NCBI RefSeq assembly: GCF_019097595.1
Contig: NC_080717.1
Coordinates: forward strand, 20,859,836 to 20,923,835
Source: Hemibagrus wyckioides
Taxonomy: Eukaryota > Chordata > Actinopteri > Siluriformes > Bagridae
Direction: 5' to 3'
Length of the DNA: 64,000 nt
The position numbers and the translations under genes were made by a program. Position 1 is the stretch's first letter. Each line of letters begins with the position of its first letter. The notes under the pieces were generated by a model. That model saw nothing but the letters and a program-made list of their open reading frames with translations. It was not told the origin of the DNA and did no database searches. Positions 11,225 through 24,169 of the stretch are shown piece after piece.

Positions 11225-11385
11225 AAAAAACAAAAAAAAAACCAATAATAAATAATAAATAAGCAATAATAAATATAAAATAATTTTAAAATAAAATAAA
11301 TGTTTCAAATTAAAATGGATTTTTTAAAGTAAAAAAAAAATTCAATTAAATCTTCATTTTATTTATTTATTTATTTTTAACATTC
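11225..11385. repeat. A/T-rich low-complexity tract
   Basis: It consists of runs such as AAAACAAAAAAAAAACC, AATAATAAATAATAAATAAG and ATTTATTTATTTATTT. It is simple sequence without a recognisable transposon end. Confidence 0.85.
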
Positions 11386-12881
11386 TACGATCTGTTTGCA
11401 AAAAGACCTCGTACATCTATTCCTACAACCTATTCTCTTTGGTAAATATTATATATCAGTAATTACTAAATATTCCCCAGGATTTTCCGTACAATTTCAA
11501 GTGGTTTAGTTTTAAGCCCCAGGTGGGCTGTGTTTAGAAAGGCAGGTAGATTGAGTGACATTTCTATGGTTGTAAAGTATATCTAAATATTTGAGCATTA
11601 CACCCAGTGGTGCTTCCAGACCGTCAGGTAACCGCACTCAAGAGGGGACTTCCATCTTATTCTAAATCCCCTGTGTAGACATCCTGAATGGACTCTTGGA
11701 TCTAGAGCATTTTTGCAGTGGATTAGTTGGGTTGTGAAAATGTCTACAGTGGGGGCGGTTGAGAAAGAGAGACAGAGAGAGATGTAATGAAACTCAAACT
11801 GCATCTCGGGGAGTATATTAAAAGTACACTAATGTCTTTAATGATCCATTAAAGGATTTATCTGCAGGCGTGGAATTTTAGAGTGGAACCCTGGCCTGAG
11901 GTTGAACAAGACAATGTTGCATATGGAGCAAAAATATGGATGCTGTATGAAGGAAATACGCAGCATGAGACTGAATAGATGCAATTCTAGCAACATTTAT
12001 CGAGGACAGTTTTATAGCACTGTTTGCCTCAGGTGGCTAACAGGGATCGTTTTTATTTCTTTTACGGGGTTTAGGCTGGTCCAACCTGTTGGTCTGATAG
12101 AAAGAGCAAGTGAGTCCTGTGAAAAAAGTGTCCCCTACCCCCATCATGGGCAGCAACAAGAGACAAGGCTTAATGCGGCATGTTGATTGAGGGCGCCTAT
12201 AATTTGGGAAATAGTTCGGAGCCATTACACACTGGGGTGTTTATCACAGGTAGTTCCCATGACAACCGGTCCAGATCGTAATTGGATTTAAATGGGCAGA
12301 ACTGCTTGCACATGTTTCAAAGGTCCATGAGGAATGCACCGTAATGAATGTGCACACTCACTTTTCTTCGCTGTGTCATGCTCTCCTCCTCTCGGTTTTC
12401 GTCACTTACCACTCAGGACTTTACTAATCCAAATCCAGAGCTGCCTGTACAACCTTTGCACATGTCTGCTTTATATAATAGTAGCCGTGAAAGTAAGAGT
12501 TGTGAAGTAGGGACATGATCTGCCATGCCGGGCTAGAGTTAACGACAAACGTTAACAACAGCAACAATGGAGATGCTTCAGCTGATTTTTGAATCAGAAT
12601 TTTTAATGGAAACCAAAGGTCCTGGATTTACTATTGTACTTGAGACAAGAGGTCCTATTTATCAAGCTGGTAAAAGCTAGTTTGTATCCTGTCCTGAATT
12701 TTAAGAAGAATTCAAGAATTCACTATTGCGAATCCCAACGTATTGGCTTCGAATCATATAAAAGGCTTGAAAAGATCAGTTAATAATTAAAGGAATAAGG
12801 AATGGATATAAATCTGGTTTAGAAAACGGAATTTTCATTTCACCTCTGACTTACTCGTTACAGATCAGTCTAGATCTATAT

Positions 12882-12932
12882 GGAGTTCTGTAAATGTGCT
12901 TTGGGATTAAAAGCTCAATACAAATAAAAAGA
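12882..12932 (-). repeat. terminal fragment of the teleost repeat, reverse orientation
   Basis: Its reverse complement reads TTTTTATTTGTATTGAGC, TTTTAATCCCAAAGCACATT then TACAGAACTCC. That parallels the left end of the copy at 3043 (TTTTATTTGTATAGCACTTTTA ... CAAAGCAGCTTTACAGAAC). Only about 50 bp is recognisable. Confidence 0.5.
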
Positions 12933-15900
12933 GTTTCTACCTGGAGGTTCTACTTGATTTCTAAAGGGAAACCCATTTGTTTGGTTTTACTTAGAAGCTT
13001 TAAACCTTTTACCAGTGCACTAGAATTTGACTTTCAATAAGTATAAGCAAATTAATGATTTAATCGCTGCAAGTCTGATGTAAAATGAGTCAAGACTTTG
13101 TTGGCTTTCAGTGTGAGACCTTCGTTTTTACCTCTGTTGGATAACCTTACACAGGATTTTAGTGGTTGATGATAACGTCTTCAAATATTAGATGATTATG
13201 ATCGAGCACTTGGGGCATCTCAGAGATCTGAAATGGGTTTGATATCAACATTTACTTTGAAGATACATTTGTGTAAATAAAACCTAGCCATTTTCCTACA
13301 AATTATTAAATCGTGGAGAGTCTGCTTTCCTATAAGCCACTAACTCCACCACTGTGGAGTCTGTTATGGCGAAGAAATTCTGAAAATGATCACCCCAAAA
13401 CAGGCGTAAATTCCATTTTTTGGCCTCGGGTAAATAGAGTTAAGACAGAGACAACCATAGAACAGGTGCTAAATCTAAGTGTTTAGATCCTTAAAGCTTT
13501 CTGTAGCATACTATCTAGTTAAGAAGTGATAAGAGTAACTAGCTGATGTTTAGTGTTTATCAGTATCTGATATATATCACGACTCAGCTCTTGACTAATC
13601 AAGGGCGTGTAATGTTTCAGACCTCAACACTACCCTGTTTGTTGTTCTTGGTACAGAGAGAGAGTATGGGAAAAAACAGAATGTAGGCTCACAGATTTAT
13701 CATATAACAGTGTCAATAATGTATATAACATTCTTTCTGTCTGTTTCTCTCTTGTTTTTACTCTATCTTTCCTGCGGTTGGTCACTTAGTCTGTTTCACT
13801 GAGTTCAGAAATCTATTAATAATATTTCTGTTAAACTGCCTTGAGGCTCTGGCTCTGGAATGTAAAATTTGAAATCTGGGTTTATTTCTTGTATATTCAT
13901 GCTTGACGTGCCGCATGGCACTTATTAACGTACGGTGTAAGGTTACACAGAGGCTGTGCTTTAATTCCGACTCTAAGCCACATTTCAAGGTATTAGGATT
14001 GAAGGTGGATTGTGTACGTTAGACTTGCATATGTTAAGAATCTGTGATATTGTTTAGGTTTAAGATTTCCTCAGGGTTGTTAAACCGCTTAAGCCCTCTG
14101 GCTCGCCAGCAACCTTACTGGAACCCTTGGTCACACTGATTGTTTTTGCAAGTGTGAGCTTAAACACAAAAGTGATCTCCAGGAATGTGCGCTTTTTTTC
14201 AGTGCATGAAATTGCGCATCTAGGAACAAGGCAAGAAAAACAAACAAAAGCGCCGTAAAACCCGCAGCCTTCGTCCTGACTGGATTTCTCCCTCCTGCTA
14301 GCAGTACTGTTGCCTTTCACACGAGGGCGAGGAGGAATTCTGACGGGCCAGCACATTTGTTGCGTGCCGCTCGGTTTGCAAGGATGTGCGAATTGGCGGC
14401 GCTTGAAGCCTGGCTGGCGTGGTGTTTCTCTCTCAGACAGGACAGTCCATGCTGAAAGTGTGACAAGGTCTCTTTGCGTCATTTTTCAGTTAAAACAAAG
14501 TGACCCTGGTACAACCAGCAACTGGGCAAGCAGACAAATATGTGAAGGTTTCTTTAACGCTCCAGTCACCCAGAAAAGGCCGTCTGGTCTTCTTGCCAAG
14601 ACAGCGGACATGGTTTACAGTCCAGACAGCACATGCCGCGAGATGCTCGGGCCAGAGAGAGAGAGAGAGAGGGAGTAAGAAAGAGAAAGCTGACTGACAG
14701 GATTCACTAGTAGGCTTCCTTTGCTTTGAGTCCACACACAGTTGTCACTTAGCTAATTGCAGCTTCTTTTTAAGATGCGAAGACATTGCCCGCAGCCGGG
14801 CCCCTTCAGGCAACAATAGGGAATGTTGTGGAACTTAGAAGAACTAAGTGGAAACAGACGCCTCTCCTCGGTTTCCCCCGTTGTTGTTTTTCCGCTTTTA
14901 TCTCCCTGTGCGTCTCCAGAAAGCCAGTTCACATATTCTAGCATCTATTAGTCATTCCGGCCACTGAGCGGTGAGGAGTTACTTGGCTGAACCCTGGAGC
15001 TGGGTGGTTGGATGTTATGCAGTCAGAATGCCTGGCTTGGCGCTCCCGGGCGGCTGCTTGAATATGCATGGCTCATTGCTGCCGCTACGACATACATGGG
15101 AACGTCAGTGTGGCCTCAAAAAATGAAAAGCTGAGAAGTGTGCAGATAAATTGTTACATTCTGCTCATTTTGTTTGGCACAGCACTTCAAACTGGCTCCC
15201 TCAAGGACTTCTAATGTATGCATGTGCAATTGTCTGTGTGTGGTATGTTGTTTTTTTCTGTCTGTTATGAACTGAGGTGGGTGTGATGCGCACTTGGTGT
15301 TTACTTATGGATGGATTGGGCCTGGCTGAGTTAAAGAAACAGACAAAAGAGCCGAGTTAGAGGACCTCACGGACCTGCTGTCCTGAAGTGAAGAATTCTA
15401 TCACAATTTATAAATAAACGGTGTCATGCTCACGAGAGGAGCCACGTTACATATCTAACATGGGGGTCGTTAAAGGGGCGTGTCATAATAGAACAGAAAT
15501 TGTAAAGCCATACAAAAAAAGCTGTGTGTCCTATTGTCCTGGCGATCATAGCTTACTTGTTTTTCACAAAGGAAGTTGTATCGTTCCGTTCACGCTCCGT
15601 GAACAGAAATATTAAGGGAATATGTGGTTTGTCCTGAGCTTGAAGCGAGGCAAAGAGACGAGAATCACCATGTGGTGACAGCCTCGCCGTTTGGAATGAG
15701 AGAGCTGAGCAGAGCCGAGCCGAGGCCCACGGTCCCGGGTAGTTTATTATAGCATGGGCCGCTGAGGCAGCAGACTTCACATAGCTACGCACGGAAGGAA
15801 TAACAGAAACAGAATAACACAGCCCTGTATTATCTGCAGGAATCTTTATCAACAGCGGCTTAAAGTAATATACAAACAGCATGAACAAAAAACAGTGGGA

Positions 15901-16179
15901 AGGAGGGCAAATGAATGGAATCTACAGAGGTGGCTAATCCCTGGTACTGCTGGGACATGAGAGTCAAAAGCATTCTCACACTTATATGGCCGACACTTCC
16001 TTTCTGATCTTCAGGAAAAAATAACTGTGAGGTGCAAAATTGCTAAAAAGAAAGAACCAACAGGCTGGATGAATTTTACCACAATAAAAAAACCATAGTT
16101 TGACCATACCAGCAGAAATAAAACATACTGTTTGACCTGATGCTGCAGGTAATGCCACAGCTTCACATGCTGCCTCTCA
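12933..16179 (+). other. intronic stretch, nothing recognised
   Basis: It is AT-leaning up to about 14050, then more GC-balanced and complex to about 15150. The later part includes an octamer-like ATATGCAT at 15062-15069 inside a CpG-containing block (14990-15130) that could be regulatory. A short GA run lies at 14655-14672. Open frames of 140, 122 and 111 residues here show no family features and overlap one another on opposite strands. Confidence 0.55.
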
Positions 16180-16725
16180 TCCTCCAGCACTGCTTAACTG
16201 GTCCCAGTGTGTCTCAGGGTAAAAGGAAGTAATGCATCAAGACTCTTCTCTGTTCTGGCACCTCGGTGGTGAAACGAACTTCCCCTAGCCATTCAAACAG
16301 ACACTAGCAGTCTTCAAACGACGTATAAAAACCTTCCATTTCCTGAGCTAGCACTTAAAAAATGATATGTTACATCCCAACAGTTTTAGACTGATGATAT
16401 TTTTAGTCTGTGACCTAGTGCACTCAGGTCGATAAGCTTTTGTCATTTCAACTAAAAAATGGTGGTAAAATGAAACAATGTTCATTCAGGATCATGGTGC
16501 TACGTAAAAACTACAGAACCTCAAGAGACTAAGTAAGTACACTACACAGTACTACATAAAGTGCTTGTGTGCAGGAAGAATACAATGATTGACAAAGTAC
16601 AGTGGAGCACTGACCAGTACACAGGTTTGTAATGCATAAAGTGTAATAATAAAATGCTGTGAATGTAAAGAGACAGTCACTCTGAATAAAGACGTCTACC
16701 AAATGCTGTACATGTAAATATAGAT
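16180..16725 (+). repeat. teleost interspersed repeat with V-SINE-like tail, degraded
   Basis: The block TCTGTTCTGGCACCTCGGTGG, TGAAACGAACTTCCCC and GTCTTCAAACGACGTATAAA (about 16248-16330) matches a fish repeat I remember. That repeat ends in the V-SINE 3' motif, and the motif follows here as GTAAAGAGACAGTCACTCTG, AATAAAGACGTCTACCAAATGCTG near 16666-16709. The spacing between the parts fits one element with internal decay. The upstream limit is uncertain and may reach 16090. Confidence 0.5.
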
Positions 16726-16728
16726 GTA

Positions 16729-16828
16729 CCGAGTCCTCGGGTTTAGTCCTGAGTCTGGATTAATGTCTATGTGAAATCCCACATGGGTTTTCTCTGAGTT
16801 TTCTGGTTTCCTCAGACTTCATGAAAGT
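16729..16828 (+). repeat. fragment of a fish repeat also seen at 54190-54410
   Basis: It contains GTTTAGTCCTGAGTCTGG, TTAATGTCTATGTG and CACATGGGTTTTCTCTGAG, then TTTCTGGTTTCCTCAGAC. These resemble the start of the family whose later part occurs at 54190-54410 (GTGGAGATTGCATGTTCTTCC, GGTTTCC). Only the left part is present. Confidence 0.4.
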
Positions 16829-18784
16829 TTCATTGTTACTTTATTTAAGTTGCACATGAAAATAAACAGCCTACAATAAACTGTAATGAAATGTTTTACT
16901 GCTAATCCAACTGACTTATTTGTTCATCTGAGCATCAGTACATGCTAATGGAAAGGAAAGCAAGAAATCAGTTCAGTTTTTTTGCTAGCATGTCAACAGA
17001 TTTTCTTGCTGCAGAGATTCCACAGAAATGTTGCAGCAAAGGTCAGTGAAAGCACGCTTTATGAAAGATATGGTTTATTTGCAGTGTTATGCCTGCTGTC
17101 GGAGAGACACAGAACAGCATAACACTTCCATCTGGTCTATCTCGGCCGACTGGTCCGATCACAAAAGATTATATTAGTTACAGATCAAAGTATTTTGTTG
17201 AGAAATAGACAAGTCTAAATGTTAGATGTTTATTCATTTCAGACCCTTGGAGGAAATGCCTCACAGCAACGGGTGAATTGTAGCAATCAACAACTGTCTG
17301 TTTAAACTAGTCAGATAACATCCTGGCTCTTACACTGAGGATAAAATCGCAGTCGAACAATACGGCTTGTTTTCCGTTTCTACGAGAGATTGAGGTCTAT
17401 AAAGACAATATGGTGAGTTGGGGAAAAAAAACAAATGTGGAAATCCCGTAGGTTGTGTTGCTACGGTCAATATGGTATATACCTTATATGTAGAAGGGAG
17501 TTTTGTATCGCACTGAGGGTATAATGGGAAAAACACACTGCGTAGTTGTGGAAAAGGTTCATCTGATTCCTTTGCTGTCCAGAGACTCGAAGCAGGGGGT
17601 ATGAGCTACCACGAAGAGTTGCCTGCCAGGGGAATCTAACCTTCCAGAATAACTTGCGTTCTTATTTAACTTGGGCACATTGACATCACCAAGTTATTTT
17701 TCTTTCTGTATGTTTTTTCCCTCACCCAAATGATTTTTGAAAATTGGATTTACATGCAGCTATTAATCACACAGCCAGAAAAAAGTAATGCGAAGGGAAA
17801 ACAGAGCGCGCTAATTTCCCAGTTCCCAATGATGACAGTGTTATAACCTTACTAGCCAAAGAAAACAGGATTTAGGCATCATTTCATTTCGTTTTAAGCT
17901 GTATGGAGGTGAGCTTCTTTTACAGGTCCCACCAGTGAGGACAGTGTAATTAGGAAAAGCTGGGAAAATGCCGTAATGTAGCTGAGGCTTCTCAGAAAAG
18001 CCAAGCTTTCCTTGCTCTTTTTAAAGACGTCCTGAGAGAACACGAAGGGAAAAACCTGCTCGATTGAGATGTATAGGGTGGGGAAGGTGTAGGCTTGTTA
18101 AGTGACCATGTCTCTAAGGGGTTTGGAAAATACAGAGCTTTTATTCAGTGCAGAAAATTATCTCCCTTTTAAACCCTTAGAAGGATGTGCGAGACTTTTA
18201 TTAGGTGAAGTTCAATGTTGAGTAACTGCGGTGTGAGGAGAGGCAGTCCTGCACTCCGTCTCTCCGGCTAAGCTTTCTGCTAAAGAGATGTGGCATCATA
18301 ATATCACTCAACATCTCCACCCAAATATTTAGAACTTGAGCTAAATGTGAGGCTAAACCACCCTCTGACTTTCTTGCCCTTAAAGGATCAGTTTGACTGA
18401 AACTCTTACTTGGCGCGTTCGTGCTCCTCAGTCATCATATTTTGAATATGTTTTCTTATTACCTCGACTTTGAGCCTCGTGACGGCACACGTGAGATCGA
18501 TTATGCTTGCTTTGTAGCGTCATCTGTGCCATCAAACACTATCCAGATCTTTCTGCTTCATGTGCTTGTATTATTACATGAAAGTTGCCTGGGCACTTTC
18601 ACTTTAGCTGATGCTTTTGAACGTGTGTAAAAAAAAAAAAAGGATGTAGTGAGTTTATATGTGTGTGATGGAGGCGTGTACAGCTGTACCAGTGGATACT
18701 GGTGGGCTTATATTTGGTTTATTTGGTAAACTTCTCATGAGGATAGAAATACACATCGGATTCAGGGTTTTGTGTGTATGTGCA

Positions 18785-18810
18785 TGTGTGTGTGTGTGTG
18801 TGTGTGTGTT
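18785..18810. repeat. (TG)n microsatellite
   Basis: This is a perfect TG run of about 13 units, flanked by imperfect TGTGC units. It generates low-complexity frames on both strands (for example around 18655-18901) that should not be taken as genes. Confidence 0.95.
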
Positions 18811-20109
18811 TGTGCACGTTTGCGAACACCTTTGAAGACTTTGGGGAACACAGTCCATGTGGCTTTAATGGTGCATGGAAGACGGTAGGCTCAATAACCA
18901 CGGCTGACCCTGATCCACAAAGTGTTTTCTACCCGTGCAGTTCAGCTGACCTCGTCGGCCTCTGTAGAAGCAAACATGGCCCGTTCAACCCTGTGCTTTT
19001 GTTTCTACTTTGAATTGTGTAAGTATTAATAATTGCAGGCGATTAGCACCAGCCGTGAGCCATTTGGCCTGTATTTTTGCGCTCGGGGGGAACTAGTCTG
19101 GTCATGCATGGTCACATGGTCACGCCAGTCTTCTCTGCTTTCTATGGCCTCCATCATTAACCCTTCAGAATATTGACTTGCTAATTGACTCCATGCTCTA
19201 CCTAACTAAAGTCTCTTAACATAGTGCCTTAAGGAAAGGGAGGTCCCCGGTTCATTTCCAGCCTCGGAGCCTTTGGGCCATTCTTCGATCTACGTGCTGA
19301 GAGTTTCATCCATTGCCAAAGCTGATGGCTGAACTGGGAAGTAGTAGAAGCTTTTCTTTTTCTGACAATGTGTCAATGGAGCATTCAACACATCTGTGGT
19401 TTGGGAGCGTGATTTCCCCCTCTACAGCACAGACACATATGTAATACTAGATTATTTAAAGCTGCCTAATTTCTGCTTGGATTCCCAAAGGAATGGAGGC
19501 TTCGCTGAGGAACTGCCACTGGAAACCAGAGCCACTTTGAGAAATCGTACCCTGGTGCTTGGGCCATTCCATCTTAATTCAGAGATGTTTGAACTGGACT
19601 AGAGAATGTAACTGCAGTGGACACAAGGGTTGCAGTGCGAATGAATATGGTGGGTCAGAGTCAGTTTTGTCACAGCTTTTACTTGAGGTCAACAGGCTGC
19701 TTTAGTTCTCCAACACTATCAACACTGACCAAGACAAATGCATTGGACATTCATTCATTCATTTTATTAATAAAACTGGAACGGAGTAAACTTGCTGAAA
19801 ACTAGAGCTTCATTAATCTTTTAGAAACGTTCTGTGCAAATATTTTCATAAACCTAACTGAACTAAAAAAGAAAAGAAAAGAAGTTTCAGTAATATTTTC
19901 TGCATACTAATATACAGTAAACAATGAATAAATAATCACTCATAAATGTCCAAGCACATAATATGGCTTTGAATGAAGTTTAATTTGTTTAATTATGATT
20001 TCCGCAACATTTTCAACATATTATATTGCAGTAACTCATCTAACTTCCTGTCAAATAAGCTTCACATTAATGAGTCTTTCTTATGTATAAATTTACCCAA
20101 ATTCAGGAG

Positions 20110-20184
20110 TACTAATTGTTCACGAAAGCCTGTTTTTTTTTTGGGCGTAAAATTTGCGTCCAGCATGATAAATGAGACCCAGTG
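20110..20184 (+). repeat. possible end of a dispersed fish repeat, second copy
   Basis: It ends in TGATAAATGAGACCCAGTG (20166-20184), one base different from the end at 4845-4863. Both copies are preceded by a T run. A third, reverse-oriented hint (CCTATTTATCAAGCT at 12653-12667) is weaker. Confidence 0.35.
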
Positions 20185-22331
20185 TTGGGGAAGCTATAGA
20201 TTTCGTCTGCATTATGAATGCTAATTTAAGGTCTTGTTAGCTAGTCACTTATTTAATGTGGCAAAGTAAATACTATGAGCAAACTACACCACTGTCAGTA
20301 AAGAATCTTTATAGCTGTAGGTGTCAAAACTTTGCCTGAAGACTCCAAGGCTTCAGGGTCCTCAAACATTGTAGTCTGGGAAACCCTGGGAAATGTGCAT
20401 TGTTGGCTGAATGTTTTTTTTTCCTGAAAAGTCACCCTTTTGTTATTTTCTGTAGCATTCCAGAGTAGGAAGAATGGTTAATAAATTTGTTTTTCCCTCT
20501 TTATGTTAGGTGTAGGTTCTCAGAAGAAGTTCTCTAGGGTTGATTGTGAATGCTGGACAAATGCAAAAGTAGTGCAGGAATTTTGGAGCAAATTACGAAA
20601 CAACCGCAGAGTGAAATGAACGACATCTTGGCTAACTTGTCATTAGCCTCATTTTGTTGTCAGAAAAATTTCATTTTTGTGATAGACGTCTTACTGTTTT
20701 ATTGGCACTTGTTGCTAATAGGTATAAACTGTCGATTCTGCACTGGAGCAGCATATGTATATGTTTATTGCCAAAAAGGTCTTATTACCATCAGTTACGT
20801 CTGAGTGGATTTTTACATATACATGACAGAATAGAACATACAGCACTTAAACCCATTTCTCACTACCCGAGCCAATTAACTGCAAGGCATGGAGAGTGAC
20901 TGCGGCAACATATGCGCATGAATGATTTAGCCTGATGCCGGTACTTTGTCCTTCACACATACGCATACACACAAAAACATTAATCACCTGGAAAAAAAAA
21001 AAAGCCTGATCCCTGGTTGCAGGAATAGCCAAACAACGACCTTAAGTAGCACAAAGCCATTTCTCAGCAAATGAGTCCACTTGGGCCGGAAGAGCTTTTG
21101 GCTGTAGAGATGAAAGGCTCTTTGGGGAGCCTGTATTAATGAAATTTGCTGAGTGAAAGCTGAGCTGCCCGGCCGGGGCCCGGCAGCCCCCTTACCTGCT
21201 CATACTGACGCTTGGCCCAAGGTCACAAGCTGCAGCTCGACCAACACTTCCTTCCATCCTCACTACTATTACACACACACACACATGACCAGGGACAGAC
21301 ACCAACTCATCAAAAGGTAATTTTACACCCCTCACTCAAGCACAGCAGTAAAAGGAGCACTGGCTTCATTGTTAAGATGGGAACTGGTTTAAACTGATAT
21401 ATTTGAACTCTATTCACATCCTTTTTATCGCCACATCCTGGTTGATTATTCTCAAAACTGCTCTTCCAAACTGGCCAGGAAAGTGAGGTTTTCCACTATT
21501 TTTCCAGCTGACTTTGGAAGTCTATCACGTCTTGGTGGAAACATGCTGTACAGAGACTGCAATCACCTGCAACCCTAGTAGTGGGAGGGTGTAAAAATAT
21601 TTGAGTGTAAATGTAACCTATACTCAGAATTACAGGGCAATTACACTGGAAATCTTCATTATCCAAATGACGACTTGCAGTTTGTTTGTAGTAACGGTTT
21701 CTACGCTCTACTGAAGCAGCATGCAGTCAAGCTGGACATGTTTTATTAATTTAAGGCGAGATGTAAAATATCACGAGAGGTCTCAAAATATCTCCTGGCT
21801 TCCTTTCTGCAGCATGAACAATTCATGCACACGCGAGGCTATTTCTCCTTGCGAAGGTCACTGCATGCCAAGCATGTGCACACGCTTTTATTCGAAATGG
21901 GTGTGGTCTCTGAAACCACACCCAATTTTTGAGGACTATCTTTCATTTTTGTAATAGAAAGTTATCAACACTTGTAGCTATTAACCAAGTGTTTAAGGTA
22001 ATTAGAAACTTGATATAGTAGCAAGGACTATCCATAGCCTTGTGTTAACATTTCACCCAATCTGAGTATTTTCACCTAAGTTAAAAGAGAAGCAAAGCTG
22101 GAAAGAACTTACCGAAAACAAAGGAATGTTCAAAAGAGTTGTCCGAGAAATTGATTTGTGAGCCTGCAGATTGCGTTCAAATTAAAGACAGATATGGGAC
22201 ACTGGTTGTTGCAAATATGAACCATCAAGACAGACAGTTCTGAACTGAAGCACATAATGTGAATGAGACCCAGACAACTCATTTAATATTAAGATCATTA
22301 ACCCTATCTACTTTTGTCCCAGCGGGAAAGC

Positions 22332-22652
22332 ACCCTATATGAACAAAAGTATGTGAACCTCTGAGCAACCACACACATATCCCTAAACTGTTGCCATTAC
22401 TTTTGAAATGAACCGGAATTCCGACTGCACACTAGGCTTCCTTGCTGAACTTTAGTGCCTGACCTCAATAATACTCTTGTGGCTGAATGAGCACAATCCC
22501 CATAGCTATGCTCTAAAATCTAGTGGAAAGCCTTCTCAGAAGAGTGGAAATTATTTTAACAGCAAATGTGGACGAAATCTGGAACAGTATGTTCAGCAAA
22601 TGTATGAGTATATACGTATAGTGTGAGTATAAACATTTGACCATACAGTGTA
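22332..22652 (+). mobile_element. non-autonomous DNA transposon relic, copy 1 of a shared family
   Basis: The left end reads CCTATATGAACAAAAGTATG. The right end reads AACATTTGACCATACAGTG, a decayed inverted copy. Inside are AGTGCCTGACCTCAATAATA, CTTGTGGCTGAATGAGCAC, AATCTAGTGGAAAGCC and TTCTCAGAAGAGTGGA. I remember these blocks in this order from a very common fish element with TATATGGxCAAAAGTATGTGGACAC ends. About 320 bp remain, so a large internal part is missing near 22403-22412. The related copy at 35483-35885 is in the same orientation. Confidence 0.7.
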
Positions 22653-24169
22653 TTTAGTACAGTGATATAATTTATTTTCAAATCTTATGTCTATTTTGGT
22701 GTTTATTTTGTCTGCTTAATCAGCTACAGACACAACATATATGTTTATATTTAGGTAATATGCTATTTGATTTGACTGCAGGTATTTCCATTGGAATATT
22801 TTTAGGCAAGATTTAGAGACTGACCATTTTAGTCTGCTTTTAATAAATAAATGATTAAACATTTTTTATTGGGATATTTGGGATGTCAATTCTGCAGAAC
22901 AGCAGAACAGCAAAATATGTTCATGTTTTAGATGCTTTCAGCTGCTGAGGCTATAAGATCCCCCCTCTGCTTTGCTATTTAACACAAATATTAGATGATG
23001 AATGAAAAGGTAACCCATCTCCTGCTCTTTGAGGAAGCGTGACCGTTCCGCCAAAGTATCCGACTAGCTCACGGTGCTGAAAGGTGAAGGGGCCCTGGAA
23101 ATGGAGCTCCAGGTGCCGGAGCTTGAGCATCCTTTGCTTCTTCCCATGAGGACAAGAAAGAGGTGGAGGAGGAGGAGGACGGGTAGGGGGACAGGGGCAA
23201 GGAAAGGAGGGAAAGCTGTTGAAAAGTCTCAGGAGGAGAGTTTCTTAGGAGGGTTGCAGGTCAGCCATGCGGAAAGGCTGGAGTGCTGTTTTAGGAGTGA
23301 GGTCAAGCACAGGCATTGGGGATTTGACAGCAAGTAAAAAAGGCACCCTGTGGAGTCCTCTCCTAGCCATGACCCGCAAAGACATTTGCCTAAAACCTAA
23401 GTGTGTGTGTTGAACTATTGAGCTGTCCCTTTTTTGTTCCCCATGCCTGGTGGACAATAGACAGAATAAGTAATAGAGAGGATGTCTTTAGTGTGTTTAC
23501 TTTTGGCTCCGGTCAAGGCTGCTCAAGCTTGTTAAGTTCTAAAATATTTGTTTAAGAGGAGCTTTTTTTAAAGGGATCCTTTGTGTATTTCACAGGTACG
23601 TATATTCCACATCCACAATTAGTGGCTATCACAGACAAGGACCTCATTCCATGTTAAACATGCTATGATGTGTGACAAACACAACCACATCTACACACAC
23701 ACTCAGTAAAGACACACTGTCTTCATTTTAACTTTGCCTGTAAGAAACCTCAAGCACTTCTCAGCCAAGCCCATCTCCCCTGACATTTGTTTCCAATCAA
23801 AACTTCAATTCCCCTTTTTTCCAGTTCAGAAACCTGCAATAATGGTGTTAACCTTTTGATACATTCCCTCCACTCTCACAAGTTCTGGCTTAATGCTGAA
23901 CCTCACCTGACATCAGCCCCTGCTAACCAATTTACTCAGCTCTAAGCCTGCCATATTGCTCTTGAAGGGCATGGCTCTTTCCTGTTCTTTGTGTTTCTCT
24001 TCCTCTCTCCCATGACATTATTGTCTTCCAATTAGGCCTTCCAAACAGCAGACAAAGTAGCCAAAAAGTCTTTTGGAAGGAAAGGTTTACTCAGATTTCA
24101 GACTTGAAGAGCAATTTCCGATTCTTGGGTTCTTGAAAGATTGTGGGTGTTTTGAGGAGCGAACATGCC

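Larger units (their letters stand above)
6104..12881 (+). other. intronic stretch, mostly unrecognised
   Basis: The sequence is mainly single-copy in appearance. I note a CA-rich patch near 7673-7715, a T run near 9836-9850, an A/T-rich low-complexity zone at 11225-11385 (see separate entry) and a candidate regulatory block at 8010-8245. The open frame of 126 residues at 8157-8537 (minus) overlaps that block and has no recognisable domain. No exon or RNA gene is supported. Confidence 0.6.
16829..22331 (+). other. intronic stretch, mostly unrecognised
   Basis: It holds a GT microsatellite at 18785-18810, A runs near 18629-18641 and 20992-21003, and a T run near 20132-20141. It also has a repeat-like end at 20110-20184, a GC-rich palindrome at 21164-21187 and a 9-bp stem-loop at 21899-21923. 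Otherwise I see ordinary AT-leaning intron with no exon. Confidence 0.55.

Noticed and set aside
14060..14482. 140-residue minus-strand frame overlapping a 122-residue plus-strand frame
   Set aside because: Opposite-strand overlap, no recognisable motif.
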